Counted from the first letter of the stretch, positions 23,380 through 31,534 are shown. The stretch is 36,412 nt of DNA from Firmicutes bacterium CAG:238 (GCA_000435615.1 FR881969.1:15324-51735), one strand, 5' to 3'. Numbers and translations: made by a program. Notes: generated by a model from the letters alone, not told the origin.

Positions 23380-23414
23380 GTAAAAGACCTTGAGAATGTC
23401 CCAAGGTCTTTTAC
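23380..23414. terminator. Bidirectional rho-independent terminator between recG and the SASP gene
   Basis: GTAAAAGACCTTG (23380-23392) and CAAGGTCTTTTAC (23402-23414) form a perfect 13-bp stem with a 9-base loop. The terminal A/T tracts suit termination in both directions for the convergent recG and SASP genes. Confidence 0.85.
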
Positions 23415-23434
23415 CGTCTATCCAAAGTTTTGAT

Positions 23435-23635
23435 TTACTTTCCGGCTAACTGTTTTTCAGCCATTTCAACTAACTTCTTAGTCATATAACCGCCGACATA
23501 ACCGTTCTGTCTTGCTGTAAGGTTGCCCTTGTCAGCCTGTTCATAGTTTGTTAATCCGAGCTCGTTTGCAACTTCTGTCTTCAAGCTCTTTAATGCAGGT
23601 TTTGCATTGATGTTCATTTTTTCTTGTAATGACAT
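23435..23635 (-). CDS. Alpha/beta-type small acid-soluble spore protein
   Basis: DNA-binding protein that coats and protects the chromosome in the dormant spore. The 66 residues carry both family signatures: the germination-protease region LKTEVANELGL (about residues 19-29) and NGYVGGYMTKKLVEMAEKQL near the end. The ATG at 23635 is preferred because AGGAGG (23644-23649) is 8 bases away; the GTG at 23644 would overlap the ribosome site. It is a single-gene unit, convergent with recG and divergent from rsmD. It is the clearest evidence that the organism can form spores or descends from a spore-former. Confidence 0.95.
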   Translation of the reverse strand: MSLQEKMNINAKPALKSLKTEVANELGLTNYEQADKGNLTARQNGYVGGYMTKKLVEMAEKQLAGK

Positions 23636-23680
23636 TTTGTTCACCTCCTATTACAGTACTAGTTTGACACATGCGAAAGT

Positions 23681-23687
23681 TATTATG
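23681..23687 (-). promoter_or_regulatory. Possible SigG-like -10 element for the SASP gene
   Basis: CATAATA on the minus strand matches the SigG -10 consensus, about 45 bases before the start codon. A good -35 match at 17-18 bases is not seen, so this is tentative. Confidence 0.35.
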
Positions 23688-23734
23688 TGATGTAATAATT
23701 GGCGGCGTTGGTCCTGTTTGGAAAAAACGCGGGA

Positions 23735-23763
23735 TTGCAGAAACGCTTTTTTTTCGGTATAAT
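23735..23763 (+). promoter_or_regulatory. SigA-type promoter of rsmD
   Basis: TTGCAG (23735-23740) and TATAAT (23758-23763) are separated by 17 bases, 31 bases before the ATG of rsmD. Confidence 0.7.
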
Positions 23764-23794
23764 AAATGAAAAACGCAAAGGATAACATAAATTT

Positions 23795-24340
23795 ATGAGA
23801 ATTATTACAGGAGAATTTAAAGGCAGGCGTCTTGAAATGCCTGTTGGAAATGATATAAGACCGACGACGGAAAAAGTAAAAGAAGCGCTTTTCAGCATGA
23901 TTTCGGGAAATCTTTACGATGCTGTCTGCGTGGATCTTTTCAGCGGTACGGGAAATTTAGGGCTCGAGGCTTTGTCAAGAGGTGCCGAGAAGTGCTATTT
24001 TGCGGATAACAGCAGGGCCAGCCTTGAACTGACGAAGCGAAACATCGCGATGTGCCGTGCTGAGGATTGGTCGGTGGTAATCGCGGGTGATTATGAACGT
24101 GCACTCAATCAAATCGCCGCAAAAGGCGAAAAAATCGACATTTTTTTCTTGGATCCGCCGTATAAGAAGGGATTGTACGAAAGGTGTTTTGAACTCATTT
24201 CCACCCTTGAACTTCTTTCGGAAGAGGGGATTATCGCAGCCGAACATAATGCGAAGGATGAATTCCCGGATGAGATGGCAGGCTTTGCAAAGCTGAAAGA
24301 CCGGACATACGGAAGCATCGGAATCACAATTTACGGCTGA
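23795..24340 (+). CDS. rsmD: 16S rRNA (guanine-966-N2) methyltransferase RsmD
   Basis: SAM-dependent rRNA methyltransferase. At 181 residues it starts MRIITGEFKGRRLEMP and has IRPTTEKVKEALFSMI (21-36), the SAM-binding motif VDLFSGTGNLGLEALSRGA (46-64) and the N-methylation motif DPPY (120-123). It is followed by coaD, the usual pairing in Firmicutes. Weak ribosome site: AAAGGATAAC about 10 bases upstream. Confidence 0.96.
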   Translation: MRIITGEFKGRRLEMPVGNDIRPTTEKVKEALFSMISGNLYDAVCVDLFSGTGNLGLEALSRGAEKCYFADNSRASLELTKRNIAMCRAEDWSVVIAGDYERALNQIAAKGEKIDIFFLDPPYKKGLYERCFELISTLELLSEEGIIAAEHNAKDEFPDEMAGFAKLKDRTYGSIGITIYG

Positions 24341-24346
24341 TTCTTC

Positions 24347-24375
24347 TTGCCTATAAATTAAGCGTGTGATAGAAT
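24347..24375 (+). promoter_or_regulatory. Promoter of coaD
   Basis: TTGCCT (24347-24352) and TAGAAT (24370-24375) are spaced by 17 bases. They lie just after the rsmD stop and 25 bases before the coaD start. Confidence 0.55.
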
Positions 24376-24400
24376 TAAGTTTAGATATCGGGAGGCAGTT

Positions 24401-24883
24401 ATGGCAACGAAAGCTTTATATGCCGGGTCCTTTGATCCTGTAACACTGGGGCATCTGGATCTTATCGAAAGAGCGGCAAACATTTTCGACGAAGTTGTGG
24501 TAGGAGTGGTTGTAAACCTGGAAAAGCACACTTTCTTTACATTTGAAGAGAGGAAGCAGATGCTGAGAAAGGTCACAGAGCACCTGCCGAATGTTTCGGT
24601 GGACATGTGCAACGGACTTCTTGCGGATTATGTGAACGCGAACGGTTTTAACGTTGTGCTCAGAGGACTTCGCAGCACGGCGGACTTTGACTCGGAACAA
24701 TCGATGGCACAGCTTCACAAGCATCTTTATAATGAAAACGTGGAAACTGTTTTTCTGATGGCAGACGCAAAATATGCTTTTATCAGTTCTACGATGGCCA
24801 AGCAGGTCATTTCACTCGGCGGGGACGGATCGGTTCTTGTTCCGCCATACATTCTTGAAGAAATGAAAAGGAGAGTTAAGTAA
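24401..24883 (+). CDS. coaD: Phosphopantetheine adenylyltransferase
   Basis: Fourth step of coenzyme A synthesis: transfers AMP from ATP to 4'-phosphopantetheine to give dephospho-CoA. The 160 residues hold the nucleotidyltransferase motif YAGSFDPVTLGHLDLI (7-22, TLGH as the HxGH variant), the central NVVLRGLRSTADFDSEQSMA, and AFISSTMAKQVISLGGD, the ISSTxxK-type ATP-binding block. GGGAGGC precedes the ATG. Its stop codon overlaps the next start as TAATG. Confidence 0.97.
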   Translation: MATKALYAGSFDPVTLGHLDLIERAANIFDEVVVGVVVNLEKHTFFTFEERKQMLRKVTEHLPNVSVDMCNGLLADYVNANGFNVVLRGLRSTADFDSEQSMAQLHKHLYNENVETVFLMADAKYAFISSTMAKQVISLGGDGSVLVPPYILEEMKRRVK

Positions 24884-25428
24884 TGGAAGATACAATGAAA
24901 GTTTTAGAGCTACTGGAAGAACTTGAGGATATCGTAGATGCCGCAACCAAAGTTCCGATGATGAGCAAGGTAATGGTGGAAGCAGAAGATGTGTTCAGTA
25001 TTATCAGAGAAATCCGATTGGCTCTCCCGGATGATGTGCAGCAGGCAAAGTGGATCCGCGATGAAAGAGATCGCATTTTGGCGGATGCGAAGACCGAATA
25101 TGAAAGAATTATCAGAGAGGCGAAGAAGCAGGCAGATTACCTTGTCGAGACCAATGAGATTACCGCAAGAGCAACGAAGCTGGCACAGGAAATCAGGGAT
25201 GATGCCGATATCAATGCAAAAATCCTAAAGATGAAGACATACGATTACGTGGACAAGATCCTTTACGATATGCAGGCAAAGATGGACGAGATGAATATGC
25301 GCTATTTCGGCGAAATGTACTCGAACCTTGAGAAGACATTTGATCAGATCAATCAAACGCTCAGTGCAAACAGAGAAGAGATCAAAGACCTTGCATACAA
25401 AACGCAGAATGACCTTGGTGCGGAATAA
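24883..25428 (+). CDS. Coiled-coil protein downstream of coaD (V-ATPase-subunit-H/DivIVA-like annotation)
   Basis: 181 residues, highly charged and predicted helical throughout, with long heptad-like stretches (about 55-100 and 105-165, DERDRILADAKTEYERIIREAKKQADYLVE). No membrane segment. Genes of this type follow coaD in many clostridia and are often labelled ATPase or vacuolar-type H+-ATPase subunit H, but no nucleotide-binding motif is visible here. A membrane-associated scaffolding role similar to DivIVA is conceivable. It is coupled to coaD by TAATG and followed after 13 bases by the transporter-hydrolase fusion. Confidence 0.8.
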   Translation: MEDTMKVLELLEELEDIVDAATKVPMMSKVMVEAEDVFSIIREIRLALPDDVQQAKWIRDERDRILADAKTEYERIIREAKKQADYLVETNEITARATKLAQEIRDDADINAKILKMKTYDYVDKILYDMQAKMDEMNMRYFGEMYSNLEKTFDQINQTLSANREEIKDLAYKTQNDLGAE

Positions 25429-25441
25429 GGAGATATCATAA

Positions 25442-27454
25442 ATGCAGACGAAGTCATCCCGCGAGGTCAGCCTTAATTTTTTTAATGTGGCACTCATGTA
25501 TGTCGGAGCTATCATGGGCGCAGGTTTTGCATCCGGCAGAGAATTGTGGCAGTTCATGGGTCTTTTTGGTGCGAAAGGAATTATCGGAACGGTTTTCGTT
25601 GCGATTTGTTTTGTTGTACTCGGATTCATGACTTCCTATATTGCCCGCAAAAAAAACACGAATGATTTTTCGATTATTATCACGCCTCCGGGATACCCTA
25701 AACTTAGAAAATGCGTGAGCGTATTCATGTCGGTGATGCTTTTTTCGGTTTTGATCACGATGTCCGCGGCAGGCGGGGCGCTTCTTCACCAAAACTATGG
25801 AATCAGCAGAGTTTTCGGCGGAGTGATTATATGCTTTTTCGTCGTAATCACGGTACTTGGTGATTTTGAACGGGTTTCACATGTGTTTAAATATATTATG
25901 CCGGTGCTGTTTGCCATTGCGGTCATTACAAGTATCGTAATTATTTTTAGCAATTTCGGAGATCTGGGCTATCATCAGAAAGCAGAGCCTGCTGCGATGG
26001 CACCGAACTGGGCACTGGCGGCACTTCTATATATTTCTTACAATCTGCTTGCCATGATACCGATGATCTCAAGTTCTTCGATACACGCAAAGAACGAGAA
26101 ACACGCCCTGTGGGGCTCGGCACTCGGCGGACTCATGGTAGGGGCACTCGCTCTTGTAATCATACTTGCGCTTCAGACCGACATGAGCTTTGCAGATGCA
26201 AGCGATATGCCGATGCTTGCGTATGCACAGCTTATTTCAAAACCGGTGGGGCTCATCTACTCCATCATACTTTTCGTTGCGATTTATTCCGCGGCGACGA
26301 GCAATTTCTACGGATTTACGACCAAAATCCCGCATGGCCCGAAAAAAAGCAAAATCGTGATTCTCTCCGCATGTGCAGCATTCGGACTGGGTCTTCTCGG
26401 GTTTAAGAATATAGTCGCATACATGTTCAGTGCAGAAGGCTACCTCGGATTCGTCATCATCGCGCTGCTGATTGCAAACTTTATCTGTACATATAAAGAA
26501 AAGAGAGGGGCAAAGGCGATGCAGCAAAGCATGAAGAGAGGAAAGGAAAGCAGTTATTTTGCAGATTTTCCCGGGCACAGCCGGTTTGACTATCCGGAAT
26601 TTATTATCCGTGTAACCGGCGGAGCGGGCGGGGAAGCACTTCTCATCATGGGCAGTGAGAAAACCGCGTTATATGACACAGGAATGGCATGTTTTTCCGA
26701 CAACCTCATTCATAATCTGGAGGTTGTTCTGAATCAAGAAGGCAGGACTTTGGATTATGTCCTTGCCTCACACACACATTACGACCACATCGGTGCACTC
26801 CCTTATGTCATCCGGAAGTGGCCGAATATTATCGTCTGCGGAAACGAAAAAGCTGGCCGCGTTTTCAAGAGCAGGACTGCACTTGAAACCATGAGGACAC
26901 TTGGCGAAAACGCAAAAAAGACATACGGCATCGACAATGTGGAGATAACCACGGACGGCATGCGAATTGACCGAATTGTGAAAGACGGGGAGCAGATTCC
27001 GCTTGGAGACAGAACCGTAACCGTTATCGAAAGCAAGGGGCATACGGACTGCTCGCTTGCATATTACATTTTGCCGGAAAAGGTTCTCATATCCTGCGAA
27101 TCAACGGGACTTCTCAGAGGTCCGGACAGAATCAGCACCGCGCCCCTCAAGAGCATTGACGAAAGCATTGCTTCTGCAAAACGGCTCAAGGATATGGATT
27201 ATGAATGTCTGATTATTCCGCACTATGGCGTATGTCCATATGACTACAGATATGATTTCTTCGATGATTATATCAAAGAGCAGCTTGAAGAGAAGAAACT
27301 GATTGAGGACGGAATTGCGGCAGGACTTACCGAGGACGAAATTCTTGAAGAACACAAGAAGCGTTACTGGACCGAAGAGCGCGGAAAAGCGCAGCCATAT
27401 CGGGCGTATGAAATCAATGCCCGCATTGTTATCCGGCAGCTCAAAAATCAATAA
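25442..27454 (+). CDS. Fusion of a YkvI-type membrane transporter and a metallo-beta-lactamase-fold hydrolase
   Basis: One uninterrupted 670-residue frame. Residues 1-350 form a multi-pass membrane protein (about ten helices) resembling YkvI-family transporters of the LeuT/APC-like fold, opening with FFNVALMYVGAIMGAGFASGRELWQF. Residues about 375-670 form an MBL-fold hydrolase: HTHYDH at 444-449, H534 in KGHTDCS, E553 in SCESTG and H594 in IPHYG as metal ligands; the fourth position is normally Asp. The linker (about 351-375) is positively charged, placing the hydrolase in the cytoplasm. An internal ATG at 26519 (residue 360) with GAGAGGGG about 10 bases upstream could also yield the hydrolase alone. 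No frameshift or stop separates the parts. Substrates of both parts are unknown; coupled uptake and hydrolysis is an inference. Confidence 0.85.
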   Translation: MQTKSSREVSLNFFNVALMYVGAIMGAGFASGRELWQFMGLFGAKGIIGTVFVAICFVVLGFMTSYIARKKNTNDFSIIITPPGYPKLRKCVSVFMSVMLFSVLITMSAAGGALLHQNYGISRVFGGVIICFFVVITVLGDFERVSHVFKYIMPVLFAIAVITSIVIIFSNFGDLGYHQKAEPAAMAPNWALAALLYISYNLLAMIPMISSSSIHAKNEKHALWGSALGGLMVGALALVIILALQTDMSFADASDMPMLAYAQLISKPVGLIYSIILFVAIYSAATSNFYGFTTKIPHGPKKSKIVILSACAAFGLGLLGFKNIVAYMFSAEGYLGFVIIALLIANFICTYKEKRGAKAMQQSMKRGKESSYFADFPGHSRFDYPEFIIRVTGGAGGEALLIMGSEKTALYDTGMACFSDNLIHNLEVVLNQEGRTLDYVLASHTHYDHIGALPYVIRKWPNIIVCGNEKAGRVFKSRTALETMRTLGENAKKTYGIDNVEITTDGMRIDRIVKDGEQIPLGDRTVTVIESKGHTDCSLAYYILPEKVLISCESTGLLRGPDRISTAPLKSIDESIASAKRLKDMDYECLIIPHYGVCPYDYRYDFFDDYIKEQLEEKKLIEDGIAAGLTEDEILEEHKKRYWTEERGKAQPYRAYEINARIVIRQLKNQ

Positions 27455-27482
27455 TTATTATAATTTGACAGAAAGTTTTACA

Positions 27483-27519
27483 TTGACCGATTTACCTCGC
27501 TAAATCGGTCAATTATTTT
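27483..27519 (+). terminator. Rho-independent terminator after the fusion gene
   Basis: TTGACCGATTTA (27483-27494) and TAAATCGGTCAA (27501-27512) form a perfect 12-bp stem with a 6-base loop, followed by TTATTTTG. Confidence 0.85.
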
Positions 27520-27550
27520 GTTCAAAAAAAGTGCTTTTTTGTCTAATTCC

Positions 27551-27578
27551 TTGAAAAATAAACCTCTTATGTTATTAT
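27551..27578 (+). promoter_or_regulatory. Promoter of the kor operon
   Basis: TTGAAA (27551-27556) and TATTAT (27573-27578) are 16 bases apart. GAGGTGA lies before the ATG at 27618. Confidence 0.55.
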
Positions 27579-27617
27579 TTAATAGATGTTAAAAATAAAC
27601 TTATGAGGTGAACGGAA

Positions 27618-27818
27618 ATGGAAAATAACAAGAAATTGGTTATTAATCCAAAATGGTGCAAGGGCTGCGGCATTTGTGTGGAATTTTGTCCGAAACATGT
27701 GCTCAGCTTAGCGCATGAAAAGGTGCAGATAAGCAATGCGGACGCTTGCATTCTTTGCGGGCTTTGCGAGCTTCGCTGCCCGGATTACGCAATTTATATT
27801 GAGGAGGAGGCAAAATAA
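27618..27818 (+). CDS. korD: 2-oxoacid:ferredoxin oxidoreductase delta subunit (2[4Fe-4S] ferredoxin)
   Basis: Electron-transfer subunit of a four-subunit 2-oxoacid:ferredoxin oxidoreductase. The 66 residues contain two CxxCxxCxxxCP clusters: CKGCGICVEFCP (14-25) and CILCGLCELRCP (44-55), which hold two [4Fe-4S] centres. It begins the korDABC operon and its stop overlaps the alpha gene start (TAATG). The order delta-alpha-beta-gamma fits 2-oxoglutarate- or branched-chain-2-oxoacid-type enzymes; the substrate is not settled by sequence. Confidence 0.93.
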   Translation: MENNKKLVINPKWCKGCGICVEFCPKHVLSLAHEKVQISNADACILCGLCELRCPDYAIYIEEEAK

Positions 27819-28963
27819 TGGCTAAGAGATTTCAGCTGCTGCAAGGCAATGAAGCTGTTGTGGAAGGAGCTATTGCTGCAGGGATGCGGTTTTATGCCGG
27901 ATATCCGATTACTCCTTCAACCGAAATTGCAGAAAGAAGCGCGGTGAGATTACCGCAGGTTGGTGGCAAGTTTATACAGATGGAAGACGAAATCGGCGGG
28001 ATTGCCGCTGCACTCGGAGCATCCGTTGCGGGACTGAAAGCAATGACCGCAACATCAGGTCCGGGATTCTCCCTGAAACAGGAGAACATCGGCTATGCGT
28101 CCATCGCGGAAATTCCAATCGTAATCGTTGATGTACAGAGGGAAGGCCCGTCAACCGGACTTCCGACATCCCCGTCGCAGGGCGACCTTATGCAGTCCAA
28201 GTGGGGAACGCACGGAGATCATCCGGTTATCGTAATCTCTCCGTCATCGGTTCAGGAATGTTATACCGAGACCGTAAGAGCATTCAACATGGCAGAGCGT
28301 TTCAGAGTGCCGGTTATCTTCCTTATGGACGAGATTATCGGACATTTAAGAGAAGGCTGTGAAATGATTCCTGCAGAGGAACTTACCATTTCCAACAGAA
28401 GAATCGACCGTAGATTTAACGGAACTTTGGCATATGCGGTTCAGGAAGGAAACTATGTTCCGGAATACGCGCCGTTCGGCGAAGGAGACCACTTTAATGT
28501 AACGGGTCTGTTCCATGACCTTGACGGATTCCCGACAAATGACAACAACATTACCGACAGTCAGGAAAGAAGACTTCTTGACAAAATCAGAATGAGAAGA
28601 GACCGTATCCAGAAATGGGAAGAAGTTGATTGTGAGGATTGTGAAACCATGATTATCTGCTTCGGAGGAACTGCAAGAGCAGTCGAAGGAGCGATCGAAG
28701 AATCTCATAAGTTTGACTCTATAAAAATCGGAATGTTCAGACCGATTACGGTATGGCCTTTCCCGGAAGAAGCCCTGCTTAGAGTTATTAAGAACAATAA
28801 GCACTTAAGACAGATTATCGTTGCTGAACACAATGACGGACAGATGCTCCTTGAAGTTCAGCGTGTGGTTGAAGGAAGAGTTCCTGTTTCTTTCCTCGGA
28901 AAGATTGACGGCACGACGATAACCCCTGCAGAGGTACTGAATAAAGTAAAGGAGGATTATTAA
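27818..28963 (+). CDS. korA: 2-oxoacid:ferredoxin oxidoreductase alpha subunit
   Basis: Alpha subunit (pyrimidine-binding and transketolase-C-like domains) of the enzyme that oxidatively decarboxylates a 2-oxoacid to its acyl-CoA while reducing ferredoxin, or the reverse. At 381 residues it shows GNEAVVEGAIAAGMRFYAGYPITPSTEIAE (10-39), the catalytic-region MEDEIGGIAAALGASVAGLKAMTATSGPGFSL, and VDVQREGPSTGLPTSPSQGDL. The C-terminal domain has MFRPITVWPFPEEAL and IIVAEHNDGQM. GAGGAGG lies before the ATG. KorA versus VorB-type substrate choice is uncertain. Confidence 0.95.
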   Translation: MAKRFQLLQGNEAVVEGAIAAGMRFYAGYPITPSTEIAERSAVRLPQVGGKFIQMEDEIGGIAAALGASVAGLKAMTATSGPGFSLKQENIGYASIAEIPIVIVDVQREGPSTGLPTSPSQGDLMQSKWGTHGDHPVIVISPSSVQECYTETVRAFNMAERFRVPVIFLMDEIIGHLREGCEMIPAEELTISNRRIDRRFNGTLAYAVQEGNYVPEYAPFGEGDHFNVTGLFHDLDGFPTNDNNITDSQERRLLDKIRMRRDRIQKWEEVDCEDCETMIICFGGTARAVEGAIEESHKFDSIKIGMFRPITVWPFPEEALLRVIKNNKHLRQIIVAEHNDGQMLLEVQRVVEGRVPVSFLGKIDGTTITPAEVLNKVKEDY

Positions 28964-28964
28964 T

Positions 28965-29789
28965 ATGCCTAGCAAATTGATTGAAAAAACAATGCGTGTT
29001 AACAGACTTCCTCACATTTGGTGCCCGGGATGCGGACATGGAATTTTGATGAGAGACGTTGCACAGGCAATCGAAAACTGTGGTCTTGACCCGGATAAAG
29101 TGGTAATCGTATCCGGAATCGGATGTTCGTCAAGAGCTGCAGGATATATGAACTACAACACGCTGCATACCACGCACGGCAGAGCAATCGCTTTCGCAAC
29201 AGGCGTTAAGCTTGCAAACCCGGAACTTACGGTAATCGTCATCACAGGCGACGGAGATGCTTCCGCAATCGGCGGGAACCATCTGATTCACGCATGCAGA
29301 AGAAATATCGACCTTACCGTTGTGGTATTCAACAATAACATTTACGGTATGACAGGCGGGCAGTATTCCCCTACAACACCGCACGGCGAAAAGGGAACAA
29401 CCGCTCCTTATGGAAATATCGACTACAATTTCGATATTCCGAAACTTGCAGAGGCAGCAGGCGCAACATTCACGGGAAGATGCACGGCATATCATGCTCC
29501 ACAGGCAATCAAAGTGATTGAAGCGGGAATTAAACATCACGGATTCTCCCTCATCGAAGGAGTATCGGTTTGTCCTACATACTACGGAAGAAAGAACAAG
29601 AAAGGCGACTCTGTTAAGATGCTTTCCTGGCAGAGAGATGTCGCTGTTGATGTGAAGAAAGCGCAGACAATGTCTCCGGAAGAGCTTGAAGGAAAGATGG
29701 TGATCGGCGAGCTTTCAAGAAACGAGAACAAAGAAGAATACACGGATATGTATCTTCAGATAATTGATAAGGTTGGAGGTAATAAGTAA
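28965..29789 (+). CDS. korB: 2-oxoacid:ferredoxin oxidoreductase beta subunit (TPP-binding)
   Basis: Thiamine-diphosphate-binding subunit, 274 residues. The iron-sulfur/TPP entry motif WCPGCGHGILM lies at about 19-29, and SGIGCSSRAAGYMNYNTLHTTHGRAIAFATGVKLANP at about 49-85. The TPP-Mg motif GDGDASAIGGNHLIHACRRNIDLTVVVFNN lies near 94-123, with YGMTGGQYSPTTPHG after it. It starts 1 base after the alpha-subunit stop, and its own stop overlaps the gamma start. The lack of a long C-terminal domain is typical of KorB/VorA rather than PorB-fused forms. Confidence 0.95.
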   Translation: MPSKLIEKTMRVNRLPHIWCPGCGHGILMRDVAQAIENCGLDPDKVVIVSGIGCSSRAAGYMNYNTLHTTHGRAIAFATGVKLANPELTVIVITGDGDASAIGGNHLIHACRRNIDLTVVVFNNNIYGMTGGQYSPTTPHGEKGTTAPYGNIDYNFDIPKLAEAAGATFTGRCTAYHAPQAIKVIEAGIKHHGFSLIEGVSVCPTYYGRKNKKGDSVKMLSWQRDVAVDVKKAQTMSPEELEGKMVIGELSRNENKEEYTDMYLQIIDKVGGNK

Positions 29790-30331
29790 TGGCAAAGACT
29801 GAGATCAGAATGACAGGTTCCGGCGGTCAAGGCGTTATTATGGGTACGATTATCCTTGCCGAAGCTGCTTTTGAAGACGGAAAACAGGTAGTTCAGTGCC
29901 AGGCTTACGGACCGGAAGCCAGAGGAGGCTCCTCAAAGGCGGAAACAATTATTTCAGACCAGAAGATTACCTATACTAAGGTATTGCTTCCGGATCTTCT
30001 TCTTTCCCTTACCCAGGTTTCTCTTGATAAGTATGTCGGAAGCATGAAACCGGACGGAATTCTGGTTGTTGACTCGGAAATAACCGTTCCGGAAGAAGTT
30101 GAGAAGAAACACAGAGTTTACAAGCTTCCGATCCTGGAAGGCGCAACAGAGGTAATAAAGAATCACATGTCAGCGAACATCATTTCGGTAGGTGTCGTAA
30201 ATGAGTTGATGCATGTGGCTACACAGGAAGCGGTGGAAGCCGCTGTTCTGAATCATGTTCCGAAGGGAACCGAGGAAACGAACCTCAAAGCACTTCATTA
30301 CGGAGCACAGCTCGTACGCGAATATAAATAA
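29789..30331 (+). CDS. korC: 2-oxoacid:ferredoxin oxidoreductase gamma subunit
   Basis: Gamma subunit, 180 residues, of the four-subunit enzyme. The family opening GSGGQGVIMGTIILAEAA (11-28) is followed by QAYGPEARGGSSKAETIIS and a C-terminal block HMSANIISVGVVNEL. It closes the operon; a hairpin terminator lies 20 bases after the stop. The gene overlaps the beta-subunit stop as TAATG. Confidence 0.95.
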   Translation: MAKTEIRMTGSGGQGVIMGTIILAEAAFEDGKQVVQCQAYGPEARGGSSKAETIISDQKITYTKVLLPDLLLSLTQVSLDKYVGSMKPDGILVVDSEITVPEEVEKKHRVYKLPILEGATEVIKNHMSANIISVGVVNELMHVATQEAVEAAVLNHVPKGTEETNLKALHYGAQLVREYK

Positions 30332-30351
30332 TCCGAATATATAAACATGCC

Positions 30352-30402
30352 AAAAGGCTGCTCGATTCCGAATTGCTTTCGGAAAGAGCAGCCTTTCGCT
30401 TT
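30352..30402. terminator. Terminator between korC and the Cys-rich protein gene, probably bidirectional
   Basis: AAAGGCTGCTC (30353-30363) pairs with GAGCAGCCTTT (30386-30396), and CCGAA pairs with TTCGG inside. A TTTCGCTTT tail suits the plus strand, and TTTTGG suits the minus strand. Confidence 0.8.
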
Positions 30403-30441
30403 AATATAGGAGCAATAAAATGAATTTTGGCATGCGAGTTA

Positions 30442-31497
30442 TTATCTTCTAGGCTGCGGCCTTCTAGGAGGCTCACAGCAGGAATCTTCTCTGACATCAC
30501 TTCTGCATGGATCACAGCAAGGATCGCAGCATGGGTTGCAGGACGGTCTTTGACATGGATCGCACTCGTCAGTCTCATCGGATACTTCCCCGCAGTTTTC
30601 AAGCGTATCGGAAGGTCTGATCTGTTTCGGGAAAAGCGTCGGGAAAGTTGTGCAGACAGCGTTTTGTTGGGATTCAACGGATACAAACCCTGTTGAAAGA
30701 ACGCAAAGCTGTACCGGAACAACGATTTTCTTCTCACATGTTACGCAGATCGCGATAATCAGATTTCCGGATACGTTTCCGTCGGCATCTATGCAAAGGT
30801 CTCTGCCGTAATTGTTTGTCGCAAGCCTTGCTTCGCATGCGGAATTGCAGAATTCCGTAAATCTCGGAAGAAATGCGGTATCAACGGTCGACGGCATACA
30901 GATTTCGAAGAAGTTTGTAAGTACCAGAGGCTGATTTGCATCAGCAACATTTACATCCGCACATATTGTGAACACCGATTCGTTATTGCAGCTGTCGGAA
31001 AGCAGCAAATCAAGTTCGATTATAACATTACCCGTAATTGTTATGTTCTGCGTTCCGAAAATCGGAGTGCCCATGCATCTGTCATCGCATTCCCGTGTTT
31101 CGGCATACAGCAGTTTTTCCGAAAAGTTTCCGTCGGCACCGACTACGGTAAGTTCCTCACCGCTGCCGTTCCTTAAGAATGTAGCGCCGGAAATCGTGGT
31201 GTTAACATCCAGTTTTAAGTTTGTAGGATCGTCTACATTGTTAGGATTAAAGCTCCGCCTGCATCTGATATCTATTACTCTTTTTACTCTGTGTCCGCAT
31301 GGAATTGATGGAGTAAACGACTGATTTTGAACTGTTTTCATGCCCTGCAGATGCACTAATACCGCATCGTAGACTTTTTGCACATAAATCGGTTCTGAAA
31401 CCACATTGCTTAAATCACCGTCAAATTCGCAGAGGACATTTGAGTTACAGCAATTTTGATAGAGGTCTTGGGATACTCTTCCACCAAAGCAGCTCAT
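30442..31497 (-). CDS. Cysteine-rich protein of unknown family, candidate spore-surface protein
   Basis: 351 residues with no signal peptide or membrane helix. The N-terminus has clustered cysteines (SCFGGRV, QNCCNSNVLC). The body (about 25-290) is beta-rich and looks like two related units, with repeated patterns such as NITITGNVIIELDLLL and GNVSGNLIIAICVTC. The C-terminal 55 residues are extremely Cys/Pro-rich (DECDPCQRPSCNPCC and further CDPC units) and end in RRPQPRR. Total cysteine content is far above that of neighbouring genes. Cysteine-rich, leaderless proteins of this kind are common in coats and exosporium of clostridial spores. The promoter upstream matches the SigK pattern (see 31535-31562), supporting expression in the mother cell. 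The function is inference. Confidence 0.72.
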   Translation of the reverse strand: MSCFGGRVSQDLYQNCCNSNVLCEFDGDLSNVVSEPIYVQKVYDAVLVHLQGMKTVQNQSFTPSIPCGHRVKRVIDIRCRRSFNPNNVDDPTNLKLDVNTTISGATFLRNGSGEELTVVGADGNFSEKLLYAETRECDDRCMGTPIFGTQNITITGNVIIELDLLLSDSCNNESVFTICADVNVADANQPLVLTNFFEICMPSTVDTAFLPRFTEFCNSACEARLATNNYGRDLCIDADGNVSGNLIIAICVTCEKKIVVPVQLCVLSTGFVSVESQQNAVCTTFPTLFPKQIRPSDTLENCGEVSDETDECDPCQRPSCNPCCDPCCDPCRSDVREDSCCEPPRRPQPRR

Positions 31498-31534
31498 AAA
31501 TATACCTCCTTATAATCCAATATCTTTTCTTTCT

